The notes beneath the pieces are model-generated. The model saw only the letters and a list, made by a program, of their open reading frames with translations. It was not told where the DNA came from and made no database searches. Shown piece after piece: positions 24,685-33,270 of a stretch of 64,000 nucleotides of DNA. The first letter of the stretch is position 1. The number at the start of each line of letters is the position of its first letter. Source of the DNA: Hyphomicrobiales bacterium (GTDB lineage Bacteria > Pseudomonadota > Alphaproteobacteria > Rhizobiales > Beijerinckiaceae). The stretch is from positions 1 to 64,000 of the forward strand of contig UCLR01000011.1 in the NCBI GenBank assembly GCA_900473415.1, given 5' to 3'. The translations under genes were made by a program, and so were the position numbers.

Positions 24685-25848
24685 ATGCAGACGACCGCAG
24701 GCGAGGGCTTCGACGAGATTCGCGAAGCCGTTCGTGCGCTATGCGCCGAGTTTCCGGCCGAATATCACCGCAAGATCGACGAGCAGCGGGGCTATCCCGA
24801 GGCCTTCGTCGAGGCGCTGACCAAGGCCGGGTGGATGGCGGCGCTGATCCCGGAAGAGTATGGCGGCTCGGGTCTCGGGCTCACCGAGGCCTCGGTGATC
24901 ATGGAGGAGATCAACCGGGCCGGCGGCAATTCCGGCGCCTGCCATGGGCAGATGTACAATATGGGCACGCTGATCCGGCACGGCTCGGAAGAGCAGCGCC
25001 GGCGCTACCTGCCCAAGATCGCGACCGGCGAACTGCGCCTGCAGTCGATGGGCGTGACCGAGCCGACGACCGGCACCGATACGACCCGGATCAAGACGAC
25101 CGCGGTCAGGAAGGGCGACCGCTACGTCGTCAACGGCCAGAAGGTCTGGATCAGCCGCATCCAGCATTCCGACCTGATGATCCTGCTGGCGCGCACCACC
25201 CCGCTCGACCAGGTCGGCAAGAAGTCCGAAGGGATGTCGATCTTCATCGTCGACCTGAAGGAGGCTACGGGTAAGGGCCTGGATGTCCGCCCCATCGCCA
25301 ACATGGTCAATCACGAGACCAATGAGCTGTTTTTCGACAACCTCGAAATCCCGGCCGAGAACCTGATCGGCGAGGAAGGACAGGGCTTCAAATACATCCT
25401 CACCGGTCTCAATGCCGAGCGCACGCTGATCGCGGCGGAATGCATTGGTGACGGCTACTGGTTCATCGACAAGGTCACGGCCTACACCAAGGAGCGCATG
25501 GTGTTCGGCCGGCCGATCGGCCAGAACCAGGGTGTGCAATTCCCGATCGCCGAGAGCTTCATTGAGGTCGAGGCGGCGAACCTGATGCGTTTCGAGGCCT
25601 GCCGCCGCTATGACGCGCATCTGCCCTGCGGGGCGCAGGCCAACATGGCGAAATACCTCGCGGCCAAGGCGTCCTGGGAGGCGGCGAATGCCTGCCTGCA
25701 GTTCCATGGCGGCTTCGGCTTTGCCTGCGAATACGATGTCGAGCGGAAGTTCCGCGAGACGCGGCTCTACCAGGTTGCGCCCATCTCGACCAACCTGATC
25801 CTGTCCTATGTCGCCGAGCATGTGCTCGGCCTGCCGAGGTCGTTCTGA
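24685..25848 (+). CDS. Acyl-CoA dehydrogenase family protein
   Basis: FAD-dependent dehydrogenase of 387 residues that introduces a double bond next to a CoA thioester. Typical segments are LQSMGVTEPTTGTDTTRIKT (flavin-binding loop), YVVNGQKVWISRIQHSD, the GEEGQGFKYILTGLNAERTL region, and the C-terminal QFHGGFGFACEYDVERKFRE. ATG 24685 is preferred to the adjacent TTG. Its stop overlaps the next gene's ATG by one base, so the pair is co-translated. This is the first chromosomal gene after the island. Confidence 0.92.
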   Translation: MQTTAGEGFDEIREAVRALCAEFPAEYHRKIDEQRGYPEAFVEALTKAGWMAALIPEEYGGSGLGLTEASVIMEEINRAGGNSGACHGQMYNMGTLIRHGSEEQRRRYLPKIATGELRLQSMGVTEPTTGTDTTRIKTTAVRKGDRYVVNGQKVWISRIQHSDLMILLARTTPLDQVGKKSEGMSIFIVDLKEATGKGLDVRPIANMVNHETNELFFDNLEIPAENLIGEEGQGFKYILTGLNAERTLIAAECIGDGYWFIDKVTAYTKERMVFGRPIGQNQGVQFPIAESFIEVEAANLMRFEACRRYDAHLPCGAQANMAKYLAAKASWEAANACLQFHGGFGFACEYDVERKFRETRLYQVAPISTNLILSYVAEHVLGLPRSF

Positions 25849-27002
25849 TGGCCGCCCGGCGCCCGCTGGAAGGGCTCCTGATCGTTGCGGTCGAGCAGGC
25901 GGTCGCGGCCCCGTTCTGCACCTCGCGCCTTGCCGATGCCGGCGCGCGCGTCATCAAGATCGAGCGGCCGGAGGGCGATTTCGCCCGCGGCTATGACGAC
26001 GTAGCCAAGGGGCAGTCGAGCTATTTCGTCTGGCTCAACCGCGGCAAGGAATCCGTCGTCGTCGATCTCGCCACGCCGGAGGGCAAGGCAGTGCTGCGCG
26101 AGCTGATCGACATGGCCGATGTGCTCGTCCAGAACCTGAAGCCCGGCGCGCTCGCCCGGCTTGGCTTCGCGCCGGAGGAGCTGCGGCAGACGCATCCCTG
26201 GCTGATCTGCTGCTCGATCAGCGGCTATGGCGAGACCGGCCCCTATGCCGAGCGCAAGGCCTATGACCTGCTGATCCAGGCCGAGTCCGGACTCTCCTCG
26301 ATCACCGGCGGGCCGCAGGAGCCGGCCCGTGTCGGCATCTCGGTCGTCGATATCGCTACCGGTGCGACGGCCCATGCCGCCGTGCTGGAGGCGTTGATCG
26401 CGCGCGGCATCACCGGCGATGGGGCCGACATCCGCATCTCGATGTTCGACGTGATGGCCGACTGGCTGACCGTGCCGCTCCTGCACGAGGAAGATGGTAA
26501 GCCGCCCAAGCGCCTCGGCCTCGCTCATCCCTCGATCGCTCCCTACGGCGTCTTCGCCACGCGCGACGGCAAGCAGGTGCTGATCTCGATCCAGAGCGAC
26601 CGGGAATGGGCGAAGCTCGCTGAGCGATTCCTGTACCGGCCCGAGTTGGGGACCGACGAGCGCTTCGCGACCAACGTCGCCCGCGTGCGCAACCGTGTGC
26701 ACACGGACGGCTTGGTGGCGGAGGCTTTCGCGGGCTTCGATGAGGCCGAGGCGCGCGACCTGCTGGCTTCGATCGACGTCGCCTTCGCCTCGGTCAACGA
26801 CATGGCGTCGCTCGCCGCTCACCCGCATCTGCGCCGCATCACGGTCGAGACGCCGGCTGGCCCCGTCGCGGTCCCGGCGCCCGCGCCGATCCTGATGGGC
26901 GTGGAGCGGGATTACGGCCCCGTTCCGGCTGTCGGCGAGCATGATGCCCTGGAGGGGCATGAGGATTGCGTCAGCACCGGCGAAAAGGTGCCCGCTACGT
27001 AG
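25848..27002 (+). CDS. CaiB/BaiF family (class III) CoA-transferase
   Basis: A 384-residue CoA-transferase. The N-terminus (LEGLLIVAVEQAVAAPFCTSRLADAGARVIKIERPEGD, cited as residues 7-44) contains the family's usual start, and the catalytic Asp is in the KAYDLLIQAESG segment near residue 142. It probably moves CoA to a carboxylic acid that the linked acyl-CoA dehydrogenase then oxidises. One-base overlap with the dehydrogenase gene shows an operon. Substrate unknown; succinate- or glutarate-type acids are common in the family. Confidence 0.9.
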   Translation: MAARRPLEGLLIVAVEQAVAAPFCTSRLADAGARVIKIERPEGDFARGYDDVAKGQSSYFVWLNRGKESVVVDLATPEGKAVLRELIDMADVLVQNLKPGALARLGFAPEELRQTHPWLICCSISGYGETGPYAERKAYDLLIQAESGLSSITGGPQEPARVGISVVDIATGATAHAAVLEALIARGITGDGADIRISMFDVMADWLTVPLLHEEDGKPPKRLGLAHPSIAPYGVFATRDGKQVLISIQSDREWAKLAERFLYRPELGTDERFATNVARVRNRVHTDGLVAEAFAGFDEAEARDLLASIDVAFASVNDMASLAAHPHLRRITVETPAGPVAVPAPAPILMGVERDYGPVPAVGEHDALEGHEDCVSTGEKVPAT

Positions 27003-27022
27003 CGCGCCGGGTTAGCCGAACC

Positions 27023-27050
27023 ACACGGGTTGACCGCCGGGAACCCGTGT
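27023..27050. repeat. Hairpin within the 56-base motif region
   Basis: ACACGGGTT (27023-27031) and AACCCGTGT (27042-27050) form a perfect 9-bp stem with a 10-base loop. It overlaps the start of the motif shared with the island (27028-27083). Confidence 0.5.
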
Positions 27051-27083
27051 GAAATACGGAAAACCGACGCTCAATCGGTCGCC
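27028..27083 (+). repeat. 56-base motif, chromosomal copy upstream of pyrE
   Basis: Matches 7741-7796 at 45 of 56 positions. It is followed by a TTCGACTCC-containing hairpin and then a terminator, a layout that recalls a decayed small RNA or tRNA-like gene, but no cloverleaf can be drawn. Confidence 0.5.
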
Positions 27084-27148
27084 CAGCCCGGGCCGAGGCT
27101 TCGACTCCCTGGCCCCTTGGACGATCGAAATTGCGGAGCAGCCCGCAA

Positions 27149-27174
27149 GCGCCGGACCATCCCGGCGCTTTTTT
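27149..27174 (+). terminator. Intrinsic terminator before pyrE
   Basis: Stem GCGCCGG / CCGGCGC, loop ACCATC, followed by T6. It lies only 18 bases before the pyrE ATG. It may end an upstream transcript, or act as a pyrE attenuator as in enterobacteria. Confidence 0.75.
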
Positions 27175-27192
27175 CATGTGGAGACCGGCGCC

Positions 27193-27903
27193 ATGTCCAA
27201 CCTGTTCACCCCCACCGACAGGGCTGTCATCGCGCGCGAAGCGGCCAAGATGCTGCTCGAGATCAAGGCGGTCCATTTTTACAGCGACAAGCCCTTCGTC
27301 TTCACCTCGGGCTGGGCGAGCCCGGTCTATATCGACTGCCGCAAGATCATCTCCTATCCGCGCCTGCGCTCGACGCTGATCGATTTCGCCGCCACCACCA
27401 TCGTGCGCGACATCGGCTATGAATCGCTGGACACCATCGCCGGTGGCGAGACGGCGGGCATCCCCTTCGCGGCCTGGATCTCCGACCGGCTGGCGCTGCC
27501 GATGCAGTATGTGCGCAAGAAGCCGAAGGGCTTCGGCCGCAACGCCCAGATCGAGGGCTCGCTCGCCGAGGGCGCGCGCACGCTGCTGGTCGAGGATCTG
27601 GCTACCGACGGGCGCAGCAAGGTCAATTTCTGCCAGGCGCTGCGCAATGCCGGCGCCGATGTGCAGCACTGCTTCGTGCTGTTCTTCTACGATATCTTCC
27701 CGAACAGCCGTGAGCTGATGTCCGAGATCGGCATCCAGCTGCACTACCTCACCACCTGGTGGGACGTGCTGGCGGTTGCCAAGGAGAGCGGCCATTTCGA
27801 GCCGAGGATCCTCGCCGAGGTCGAGAGCTTCCTGAACGACCCGGCGCCCTGGTCGGCCAAGCATGGCGGCATCTCGTCCTTCGACCAAGAGAAGAAGGCC
27901 TGA
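27193..27903 (+). CDS. pyrE: Orotate phosphoribosyltransferase
   Basis: A 236-residue enzyme that joins orotate and PRPP to give orotidine 5'-phosphate in pyrimidine synthesis. [16 protein letters not shown] near residue 37 is the orotate-binding start, [17 protein letters not shown] is the flexible catalytic loop, and [15 protein letters not shown] is the PRPP-binding motif (usual form VEDVxTTGGS). ATG 27193 begins the conserved [10 protein letters not shown] start; a longer upstream frame overlaps the terminator and is rejected. Confidence 0.95.
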   Translation: MSNLFTPTDRAVIAREAAKMLLEIKAVHFYSDKPFVFTSGWASPVYIDCRKIISYPRLRSTLIDFAATTIVRDIGYESLDTIAGGETAGIPFAAWISDRLALPMQYVRKKPKGFGRNAQIEGSLAEGARTLLVEDLATDGRSKVNFCQALRNAGADVQHCFVLFFYDIFPNSRELMSEIGIQLHYLTTWWDVLAVAKESGHFEPRILAEVESFLNDPAPWSAKHGGISSFDQEKKA

Positions 27904-27904
27904 G

Positions 27905-28023
27905 CTGATTTTGCACGGAAGCATGGCGTCATCCCGGGCTTTACCCGGGATCCATGCCGGAGTGCTTCCGGCAAAAGTTCAGGCATGGATCCCGGCTCTC
28001 CGCTTCGCTGCGGCCGGGATGCC
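27905..28023. repeat. GTCATCCCGGG palindromic element, copy 1
   Basis: Starts CTGATTTTGCACGGAAGCAT and then GGCGTCATCCCGGGCTTTACC, with inverted halves CCCGGG...CCCGGG and a return strand ending CCGGGATGCC. The copy at 29471-29596 has the same order of elements. This type of extragenic palindrome is common in Rhizobiales genomes. Confidence 0.75.
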
Positions 28024-28040
28024 CAGCGCTTCTGCTGACT

Positions 28041-28532
28041 TCAACGGCCGCCGGCGCGGGCTTCCAGCACCTTGCCGACCTGACGCATCATATCGCCGAC
28101 GGCATTGCACTCGGCGTCGCTGAACACCGTCATCATCGCCTCGATCTCGGCGACATGGATCGCCATGGCCTTGCGCGTCAGCGCCTCGCCCTCCGGAGTG
28201 AGCCAGAGGCGGCGCAGCCGCTTGTCGGCCTCGTCGCTGCGCCGCTCGATCAGGCCGCGGCGTTCCAGCACCGGCAGCAGCATGCTCATGGCGCTGCGGC
28301 CGACGAGCAGCTTCTCGGCGAGCGCCTGCTGGGTCAGCCCCGGCACATGGAAGATGTTCGCGAGCACGTCGTAATGCGCGATCTGGATGCCGAGCGGCGC
28401 CAGAGCCTCGCCGAACAGCTTTTCCCAGAGACTGTGGGCGCGGGCGACAGCAATCCAGTTGCGGAAGCGCGGCAGCTCCCAGGGCAGGGACTGCCGCTCT
28501 GCGCCCTCTGAAAAGGCTTGCTTTTTGTTCAT
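28041..28532 (-). CDS. MarR-family transcriptional regulator
   Basis: A 163-residue winged-HTH regulator: the recognition region LTQQALAEKLLVGRSAMSML (about 66-85) is followed by the wing ERRSDEADKRLRRLWLTPEG, the standard MarR signature with D/R pairs. It is divergently transcribed from an alpha/beta hydrolase gene with a dyad (28536-28551) between them. It probably represses both genes and responds to a small aromatic or lipophilic ligand. Confidence 0.9.
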   Translation of the reverse strand: MNKKQAFSEGAERQSLPWELPRFRNWIAVARAHSLWEKLFGEALAPLGIQIAHYDVLANIFHVPGLTQQALAEKLLVGRSAMSMLLPVLERRGLIERRSDEADKRLRRLWLTPEGEALTRKAMAIHVAEIEAMMTVFSDAECNAVGDMMRQVGKVLEARAGGR

Positions 28533-28535
28533 TGC

Positions 28536-28551
28536 TGAACATACTCGTTCA
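28536..28551. promoter_or_regulatory. MarR-type operator TGAAC-N6-GTTCA
   Basis: A perfect 5-bp inverted repeat (28536-28540 and 28547-28551) directly upstream of the MarR start, with a further TTGAAC at 28555-28560. Its place in the 45-base divergent gap fits autoregulation and control of the hydrolase. Confidence 0.6.
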
Positions 28552-28577
28552 GGCTTGAACAAAATCGGGTCTCTCCC

Positions 28578-29465
28578 ATGGCCGCTTCCGCGCTCCGCTA
28601 CATGCGCCCTTTGGTTCGGGCTGCAAGCTTCGTCGCCCCGGCCGCCACCGGCCGGCTGGCTTTCCAACTGTTCTGTACCCCGCCGCGGCCGCGGAAGCGA
28701 AGCGGAAACGGCACCAGGGTCGCATCGGCGGCGGCGCAACGCCTGAAGCAGGCGAGCGCCTGTTCCGTTCCGCTTCCCTGCGGCAGCGTGCAGGCCTACG
28801 TCTTCGAGTCCGAACGCGTTTCGGCGGGAACGGTGGCGCTGGTTCATGGCTGGACGGGGGAAGCGGCCTCGATGACCGCTTTCGTCGAGCCCTTGTCGGC
28901 AGCGGGCTTCCGCGTCGTCGCCTTCGACCTGCCGGGCCATGGCGCCTCGACCGGGCGAGAGCTCAACATTCCGCTCGGTGTGGCCAGCCTTGCGGCGGTG
29001 GCGCGCGCATTCGGGCCGCTCGAGGCGATCGTCACCCATTCCTTCGGCGGGGCGATCGCTCTCGCCGCGCTGGCGGGTTCGGTTCCCAGTCAGCGGACCG
29101 TCCGCGCCGGCCGGCTGGTCATGATCTCCGCTCCCTCTTCGTTGACCCAGCTCACCCGGCAGTTCGGTTCGTCGATTGGGCTTGGCCGGCGCGGGCAGGC
29201 GGCGCTGGAGCGGCGCATCCATGTCGTCGCCGGCAATCCGGTCGAGGTTTTCGAGGGACGGCCGCAGCTCGCCGCAATCGGCCTGCCGACGCTGGTGATC
29301 CATGACCGGCAGGACCGGGAGCTCGGCTTCCAGCATGCGGAGGCGCTGGCGGAGGCGGGTCCCTTCGTCACGCTGGAGGCGACGCAGGGGCTCGGCCATC
29401 GCCGCATCCTGCAGGCGCGAAGCGTGGCCGAGCGCGTGGCGCGTTTCGTCGTCGAAGGCGGCTAA
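28578..29465 (+). CDS. Alpha/beta hydrolase
   Basis: A 295-residue serine hydrolase: oxyanion VHGWTGEAASM near 89-99, nucleophile elbow THSFGGAIAL with Ser near 156, acid in VIHDRQDRELG and catalytic His in GLGHRRIL. The N-terminus (about residues 1-50) is hydrophobic then basic and may anchor the protein. Esterase or lipase activity is likely; substrate unknown. Regulated probably by the divergent MarR protein. Confidence 0.85.
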   Translation: MAASALRYMRPLVRAASFVAPAATGRLAFQLFCTPPRPRKRSGNGTRVASAAAQRLKQASACSVPLPCGSVQAYVFESERVSAGTVALVHGWTGEAASMTAFVEPLSAAGFRVVAFDLPGHGASTGRELNIPLGVASLAAVARAFGPLEAIVTHSFGGAIALAALAGSVPSQRTVRAGRLVMISAPSSLTQLTRQFGSSIGLGRRGQAALERRIHVVAGNPVEVFEGRPQLAAIGLPTLVIHDRQDRELGFQHAEALAEAGPFVTLEATQGLGHRRILQARSVAERVARFVVEGG

Positions 29466-29470
29466 GGCCT

Positions 29471-29596
29471 GCTGATTTTCTGCGGAAACACGGCGTCATC
29501 CCGGGCTTGACCCGGGATCCATCACAAGGCTCCGGCGCTCTACGATGGATCCCGGATCGACGCTGCTTCGCAGCTTGTCCGGGATGACGTGTGGTT
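29471..29596. repeat. GTCATCCCGGG palindromic element, copy 2
   Basis: Begins CTGATTTTCTGCGGAAACAC, then GGCGTCATCCCGGGCTTGACC, and ends GTCCGGGATGACGTG, so the element is bounded by GTCATCCCGG and its inverse. Direct copy of the element at 27905-28023; the two flank the MarR/hydrolase pair. Confidence 0.75.
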
Positions 29597-29637
29597 CCGC
29601 GTCGAAACGGAATGCGACAGGCGGCTCGGCGACCAGT

Positions 29638-30702
29638 TCAGACCCAGCCCATCAGCTCGCGCTGGACGACCGCGGCGATGACGTCGATGCCCTCGGAGGT
29701 ATCGTTCAGGCAGGGCAGATAGGCGAATTTCTCACCGCCATTGTGCAGGAAGATCTCGCGGTTCTCGCCGTCGAGTTCCTCCAGCGTCTCCAGGCAGTCG
29801 GCCGAGAAGCCGGGCGCGACGATCGCCATCGACTTCTTGCCGGCCTGGGCCAGCGCCTTGACCGTTTCGTCGGTATAGGGCTGCAGCCACTCGTCCGGCC
29901 CGAAGCGGGACTGGAAGGTCAGCGGAAAGCGCTCCTCCGAGAAGCCGAGCTCGGCGCGCAGGAGCCGCCAGGTCTTCACGCACTGACAGTAATAGGGGTC
30001 GCCCTTGAGCAGGTAGGTCTTCGGCATGCCGTGGAAGGAGCAGAGGATGACCTCCGGCTCGAAATCGAGCTTCGCCAGCGAGGCGCGCATCGAGGCAGCG
30101 AGCGCGCCGATATAGGCGGGGTCCTCGTAATAGGGGTGGGAGACGCGCACCGTCGGCTGCCAGCGCATTTCCATCAGGGCGCGGAAGGCCTGGTCGCAGG
30201 CCGTGGCCGAGGTCGCCGCCGCATATTGCGGGTAGAGCGGCACCAGCAGTATGCGGTCGCAGCCCTGGTCGAGCAGGGCCTTCAGCCGGCTTTTCACATC
30301 GGGCAGGCCGTAGCGCATCGCCCAGTCGAAGACGAGCCGGTCATCACCGAGCGACTTCAGGCGCTCGGCGAGCTTCTCGGTCTGCGAGCGGGTGATGGTC
30401 TTGAGCGGGCCCTCATTGCGCTCATTGTTCCAGATCGAGGCGTAGTCCTTGCCCTTGCGGCTCGGCCGCGTCGACAGGATCATCAGGTTGAGGATCGGCC
30501 ACCATTTCCAGCGCGGCTCCTCGATGACGCGCTGGTCGGACAGGAACTCCTTGAGATAGGCCCGCATCGGCCAGTAGCTGGTGCCTTCCGGCGTGCCGAG
30601 ATTCATCAGCAGCACGCCGATGCGGCCACCCCTGATCGCGGGGTGATCAGCTGGCTTCACCGGCTCCTGTTGCGTGGCGGCCGGCTTGGCCTCGAAGGAC
30701 AT
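29638..30702 (-). CDS. hemH: Ferrochelatase
   Basis: A 354-residue enzyme that inserts Fe2+ into protoporphyrin IX, the last step of haem synthesis, at the inner face of the membrane. The start LLMNLGTPEG, the LVPLYPQYAAATSATA segment, the active-site FHGMPKTYLLKGDPYYCQC (His ligand in SFHGMP) and the SRFGPDEWLQPYT segment are all characteristic. Two cysteines near the C-terminus (ADCLETLEE and YLPCLND) resemble positions used for an Fe-S cluster in some members, but the set looks incomplete. Start ATG 30702 is preferred to upstream ATGs without a ribosome-binding site. Confidence 0.93.
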   Translation of the reverse strand: MSFEAKPAATQQEPVKPADHPAIRGGRIGVLLMNLGTPEGTSYWPMRAYLKEFLSDQRVIEEPRWKWWPILNLMILSTRPSRKGKDYASIWNNERNEGPLKTITRSQTEKLAERLKSLGDDRLVFDWAMRYGLPDVKSRLKALLDQGCDRILLVPLYPQYAAATSATACDQAFRALMEMRWQPTVRVSHPYYEDPAYIGALAASMRASLAKLDFEPEVILCSFHGMPKTYLLKGDPYYCQCVKTWRLLRAELGFSEERFPLTFQSRFGPDEWLQPYTDETVKALAQAGKKSMAIVAPGFSADCLETLEELDGENREIFLHNGGEKFAYLPCLNDTSEGIDVIAAVVQRELMGWV

Positions 30703-30860
30703 GTCTGGGGCTCTCATGGAGCTGTGATTTAGACGAGTTCCGGGCTCCGTCCAATGCCGGCGCCGCAGGTGCGACACTGGCGATCCGCCTTGCCGGGACC
30801 CGAAAACCGGCAGACCATCAATGCGACAGCGCCGACACCCGACACGCAGGGAGGGATGCC

Positions 30861-31571
30861 ATGTCGCCGCCCGCGGGCAGAGGCCCCGCTTTCGAGATCA
30901 AGAGCCGGATTGTTCACGCAAACACCGTGACCGTGCCGCGATCACGCTATCCCATCAAGCCACCGAAGGGGTTGACCGCCAGCGATCTGCGCTTGCCGAA
31001 ATTCATTCGGCGCGAGGACATGATGAAATTGCTGAGCGGAACGCAGAAGAACAATCCAGCCAAGCTCGCCTCAGTCCACGGCCTGGTGACCGCCGAGCTC
31101 GCAGTCACCTTCCCCGATATCGACAAGCAATGGCAGCGCAGCACCGGCGCTCAGAATCGCGTCTCCTGGCGCTTCCTGGGCGGAGACCTCGTCCTGGAGG
31201 TGACGATCACCGTCCATGTCCTTGAGGATGATCGCCCGCTCGACAAGGACGGGCTGAGCCAGAAGCTGTTTGCCGTCATCTGGGAGCATGAGCTTCTGCA
31301 TGTCCTCGACGACATCGAGATCGTTCGCGACTGGTTGCCCGAACAGGTGCGGCAGGATGAATGGACCCGCAGGTACCTGGTCGATGTGCAGGAATTGCCC
31401 GACCCGACATTCAATCACTACATCCGCCAGGACAATCTCACATCCTGGTTCAGGGATGGGCCGTGGCTCGGCGAACGGAATCGACGCGCCGGCATCCGCG
31501 ATTCGGCCGCGAACTACGCCGATGTCAGCGATGCGATCAACGGCATCCGCGCCGAGATGACGAATCGATAG
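30861..31571 (+). CDS. Unknown protein with HExxH motif (possible metallopeptidase)
   Basis: A 236-residue protein starting after a strong GGGAGGG ribosome-binding site. Residues 140-151 read IWEHELLHVLDD, which contains a zinc-protease HExxH (His143, Glu144, His147) inside a helix. A third ligand is not obvious; Asp150/Asp151 or Glu153 are possible. No signal peptide or membrane helix is seen. The N-terminus is basic and proline-rich. I do not recognise the family; it recalls DUF922-like proteins in the position of the motif only. A strong terminator follows, so it is likely monocistronic. Confidence 0.6.
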   Translation: MSPPAGRGPAFEIKSRIVHANTVTVPRSRYPIKPPKGLTASDLRLPKFIRREDMMKLLSGTQKNNPAKLASVHGLVTAELAVTFPDIDKQWQRSTGAQNRVSWRFLGGDLVLEVTITVHVLEDDRPLDKDGLSQKLFAVIWEHELLHVLDDIEIVRDWLPEQVRQDEWTRRYLVDVQELPDPTFNHYIRQDNLTSWFRDGPWLGERNRRAGIRDSAANYADVSDAINGIRAEMTNR

Positions 31572-31616
31572 ATCGCCGTGCGTCCTATCGGACGCATAGT
31601 GGCGATCTATCTTTTT
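31567..31616 (+). terminator. Strong intrinsic terminator
   Basis: GATAGATCGCC (31567-31577) pairs perfectly with GGCGATCTATC (31601-31611), with an inner TGCGTCC/GGACGCA stem, then T5. It overlaps the stop codon of the HExxH gene. Confidence 0.85.
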
Positions 31617-31622
31617 GTTGTT

Positions 31623-31642
31623 GCATCGGATTAATCCGATGC
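31623..31642. promoter_or_regulatory. 20-bp perfect palindrome
   Basis: GCATCGGATT is followed immediately by its reverse complement AATCCGATGC. It lies about 100 bases upstream of the 5'-nucleotidase start and could be a repressor or activator site, or part of an extragenic palindrome family. Confidence 0.5.
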
Positions 31643-31739
31643 TCTGGCGCGCGCATCGCGAGCCGCTTGATTGGAATGGCTCGACGCTGCGATATTGCTC
31701 GCGAGGTCTCACCATCGAGACACGCTGGGGAACGCAGTC

Positions 31740-33260
31740 ATGACCAAGCTGACCCGCCGCAAGGCCCTTGGCGTCCTTGCGGCGCCTGCGACGCTCGCCG
31801 CCACCGCGCCTGCGGCGCTGGCGCAGCAGCCGGCGCCGAGCTTCACGCTGCTCCTGCTCAACGACATCTACAAGATGAGCGACGACAAGGGCCGCGGGGG
31901 CTTCGCGCGGGCAGCCGGTATCGCGAAGGCCGAGCGCGCCAAGGGCGTGCCGCTGCTGTTCTGCCATGCCGGCGACTGCTACTCGCCCTCGCTGATGTCG
32001 GGCTTCGACCAGGGCGCCCATATCGTCGCGATGCAGAACAAGATGGGCATCGACGTCTTCGTGCCCGGCAACCACGAGTTCGACTTCGGCAAGGAGAACT
32101 ATCTCAAGCTCACCGCGGCACAGACCTACCCGACCTTCGCCGCCAATCTGCGGGACGCGGCTGGCAACGTCCTGCCGCATCACAAGGACTCGCAGATCTT
32201 CGAGCTCGGCGGCATCAAGGTCGGCGTCATCGGCACGGCCTTCGACCCGACGCCGCAGGTCTCCTTTCCCGGTGACCTGAAGTTCTCCTCGACGATGGAG
32301 GCGCTGCGCCGCGAGGCGAAGGCGCTGAAGGGGCAGGGCGCCGACATCCTCGTCGCGGTCGTCCATGCCGACCGCGCGATGGACAACGAGATCGTACGCT
32401 CGCGCGTGGTCGATATCGTGCTCACCGGTCACGACCACGACCTCGCCATCGCCTATGACGGCAAGGTGGTGATGGTGGAGTCGAACGAGGAGGGCAACTA
32501 CGTCACGGCCATCGACATCGCCGTCAGCATAAGGGGCGAGGGCGCAGCGCGGCAGGTGTCGTGGACGCCGACCTTCCGCGTCAACGATTCCCGTTCCGCC
32601 ACGCCGGATCCTGAGGTCGCCGCCATCGTCAAGGGCTACGAGTCGGAGCTGTCGAAGGAGCTCGACGTCGACATCGCCACGCTGGCCGTGCCGCTCGATT
32701 CCCGGACCGGCGTGATCCGCACGCAGGAGACCGCGATCGGCAACCTGATCGCCGATGCGATCCGCGCCGCGACCGGTGCGCAGCTCGCCATCACCAATGC
32801 CGGCGGCATCCGCGCCAACAAGCAATATGCCGCCGGGCAGAAGCTGACGCGTCGCGACGTGCTGAGCGAGCTGCCCTTCGGCAACGCCACGGTGATGGTC
32901 GAGATCACCGGCAAGGACGTGAAGGACGCGATCGAGAACGGACTGCGCGATGCGCCGCAGGGCGCCGGCCGCTTCCCCGTGGTGTCGGGCCTGACGTTCG
33001 AGGCCGATCTCAAGCAGCCGCAGGGCTCGCGCGTCATCGCCGTCACGGTCGACGGAAAGCCGATCGATCCGGCCGGCAAATATACCGTGGCCTCCAACAA
33101 CTTCATGCTGGAGGGTGGCGACGGCTACACGGCGCTCGGCCGCGGCCGGACGCTGATCGGCATGACCGACGGCAAGCTGATGGCCAATGAGGTGATGGTC
33201 TATCTGCGCCGCCTCGGGACGGTGGACGCCAAGGTCGAAGGCCGGGCGGTGCTCAAGTGA
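31740..33260 (+). CDS. Bifunctional metallophosphatase / 5'-nucleotidase
   Basis: A 506-residue secreted phosphatase with a Tat-like signal (TRRKALGVLAAPATLAATAPAALA). The N-terminal calcineurin-like domain has CHAGDCYSPS, PGNHEFDFG and LTGHDHDLA as metal-binding motifs; the first motif has LLNDIYK where DxH is usual, so one metal ligand may differ. The C-terminal 5'-nucleotidase domain starts near residue 320 with ETAIGNLIADAIRAATGAQL, then NAGGIRA and the substrate-stacking NFMLEGGDGYTAL. It probably releases phosphate from nucleotides in the periplasm. Confidence 0.88.
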   Translation: MTKLTRRKALGVLAAPATLAATAPAALAQQPAPSFTLLLLNDIYKMSDDKGRGGFARAAGIAKAERAKGVPLLFCHAGDCYSPSLMSGFDQGAHIVAMQNKMGIDVFVPGNHEFDFGKENYLKLTAAQTYPTFAANLRDAAGNVLPHHKDSQIFELGGIKVGVIGTAFDPTPQVSFPGDLKFSSTMEALRREAKALKGQGADILVAVVHADRAMDNEIVRSRVVDIVLTGHDHDLAIAYDGKVVMVESNEEGNYVTAIDIAVSIRGEGAARQVSWTPTFRVNDSRSATPDPEVAAIVKGYESELSKELDVDIATLAVPLDSRTGVIRTQETAIGNLIADAIRAATGAQLAITNAGGIRANKQYAAGQKLTRRDVLSELPFGNATVMVEITGKDVKDAIENGLRDAPQGAGRFPVVSGLTFEADLKQPQGSRVIAVTVDGKPIDPAGKYTVASNNFMLEGGDGYTALGRGRTLIGMTDGKLMANEVMVYLRRLGTVDAKVEGRAVLK

Positions 33261-33270
33261 GCCTTTCGCG

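Noticed and set aside
27052..27125. Possible tRNA gene before pyrE (GCTCAATCGG and TTCGACTCC words)
   Set aside because: No acceptor stem pairs and the space between the D-like and T-like words is too short for an anticodon arm.
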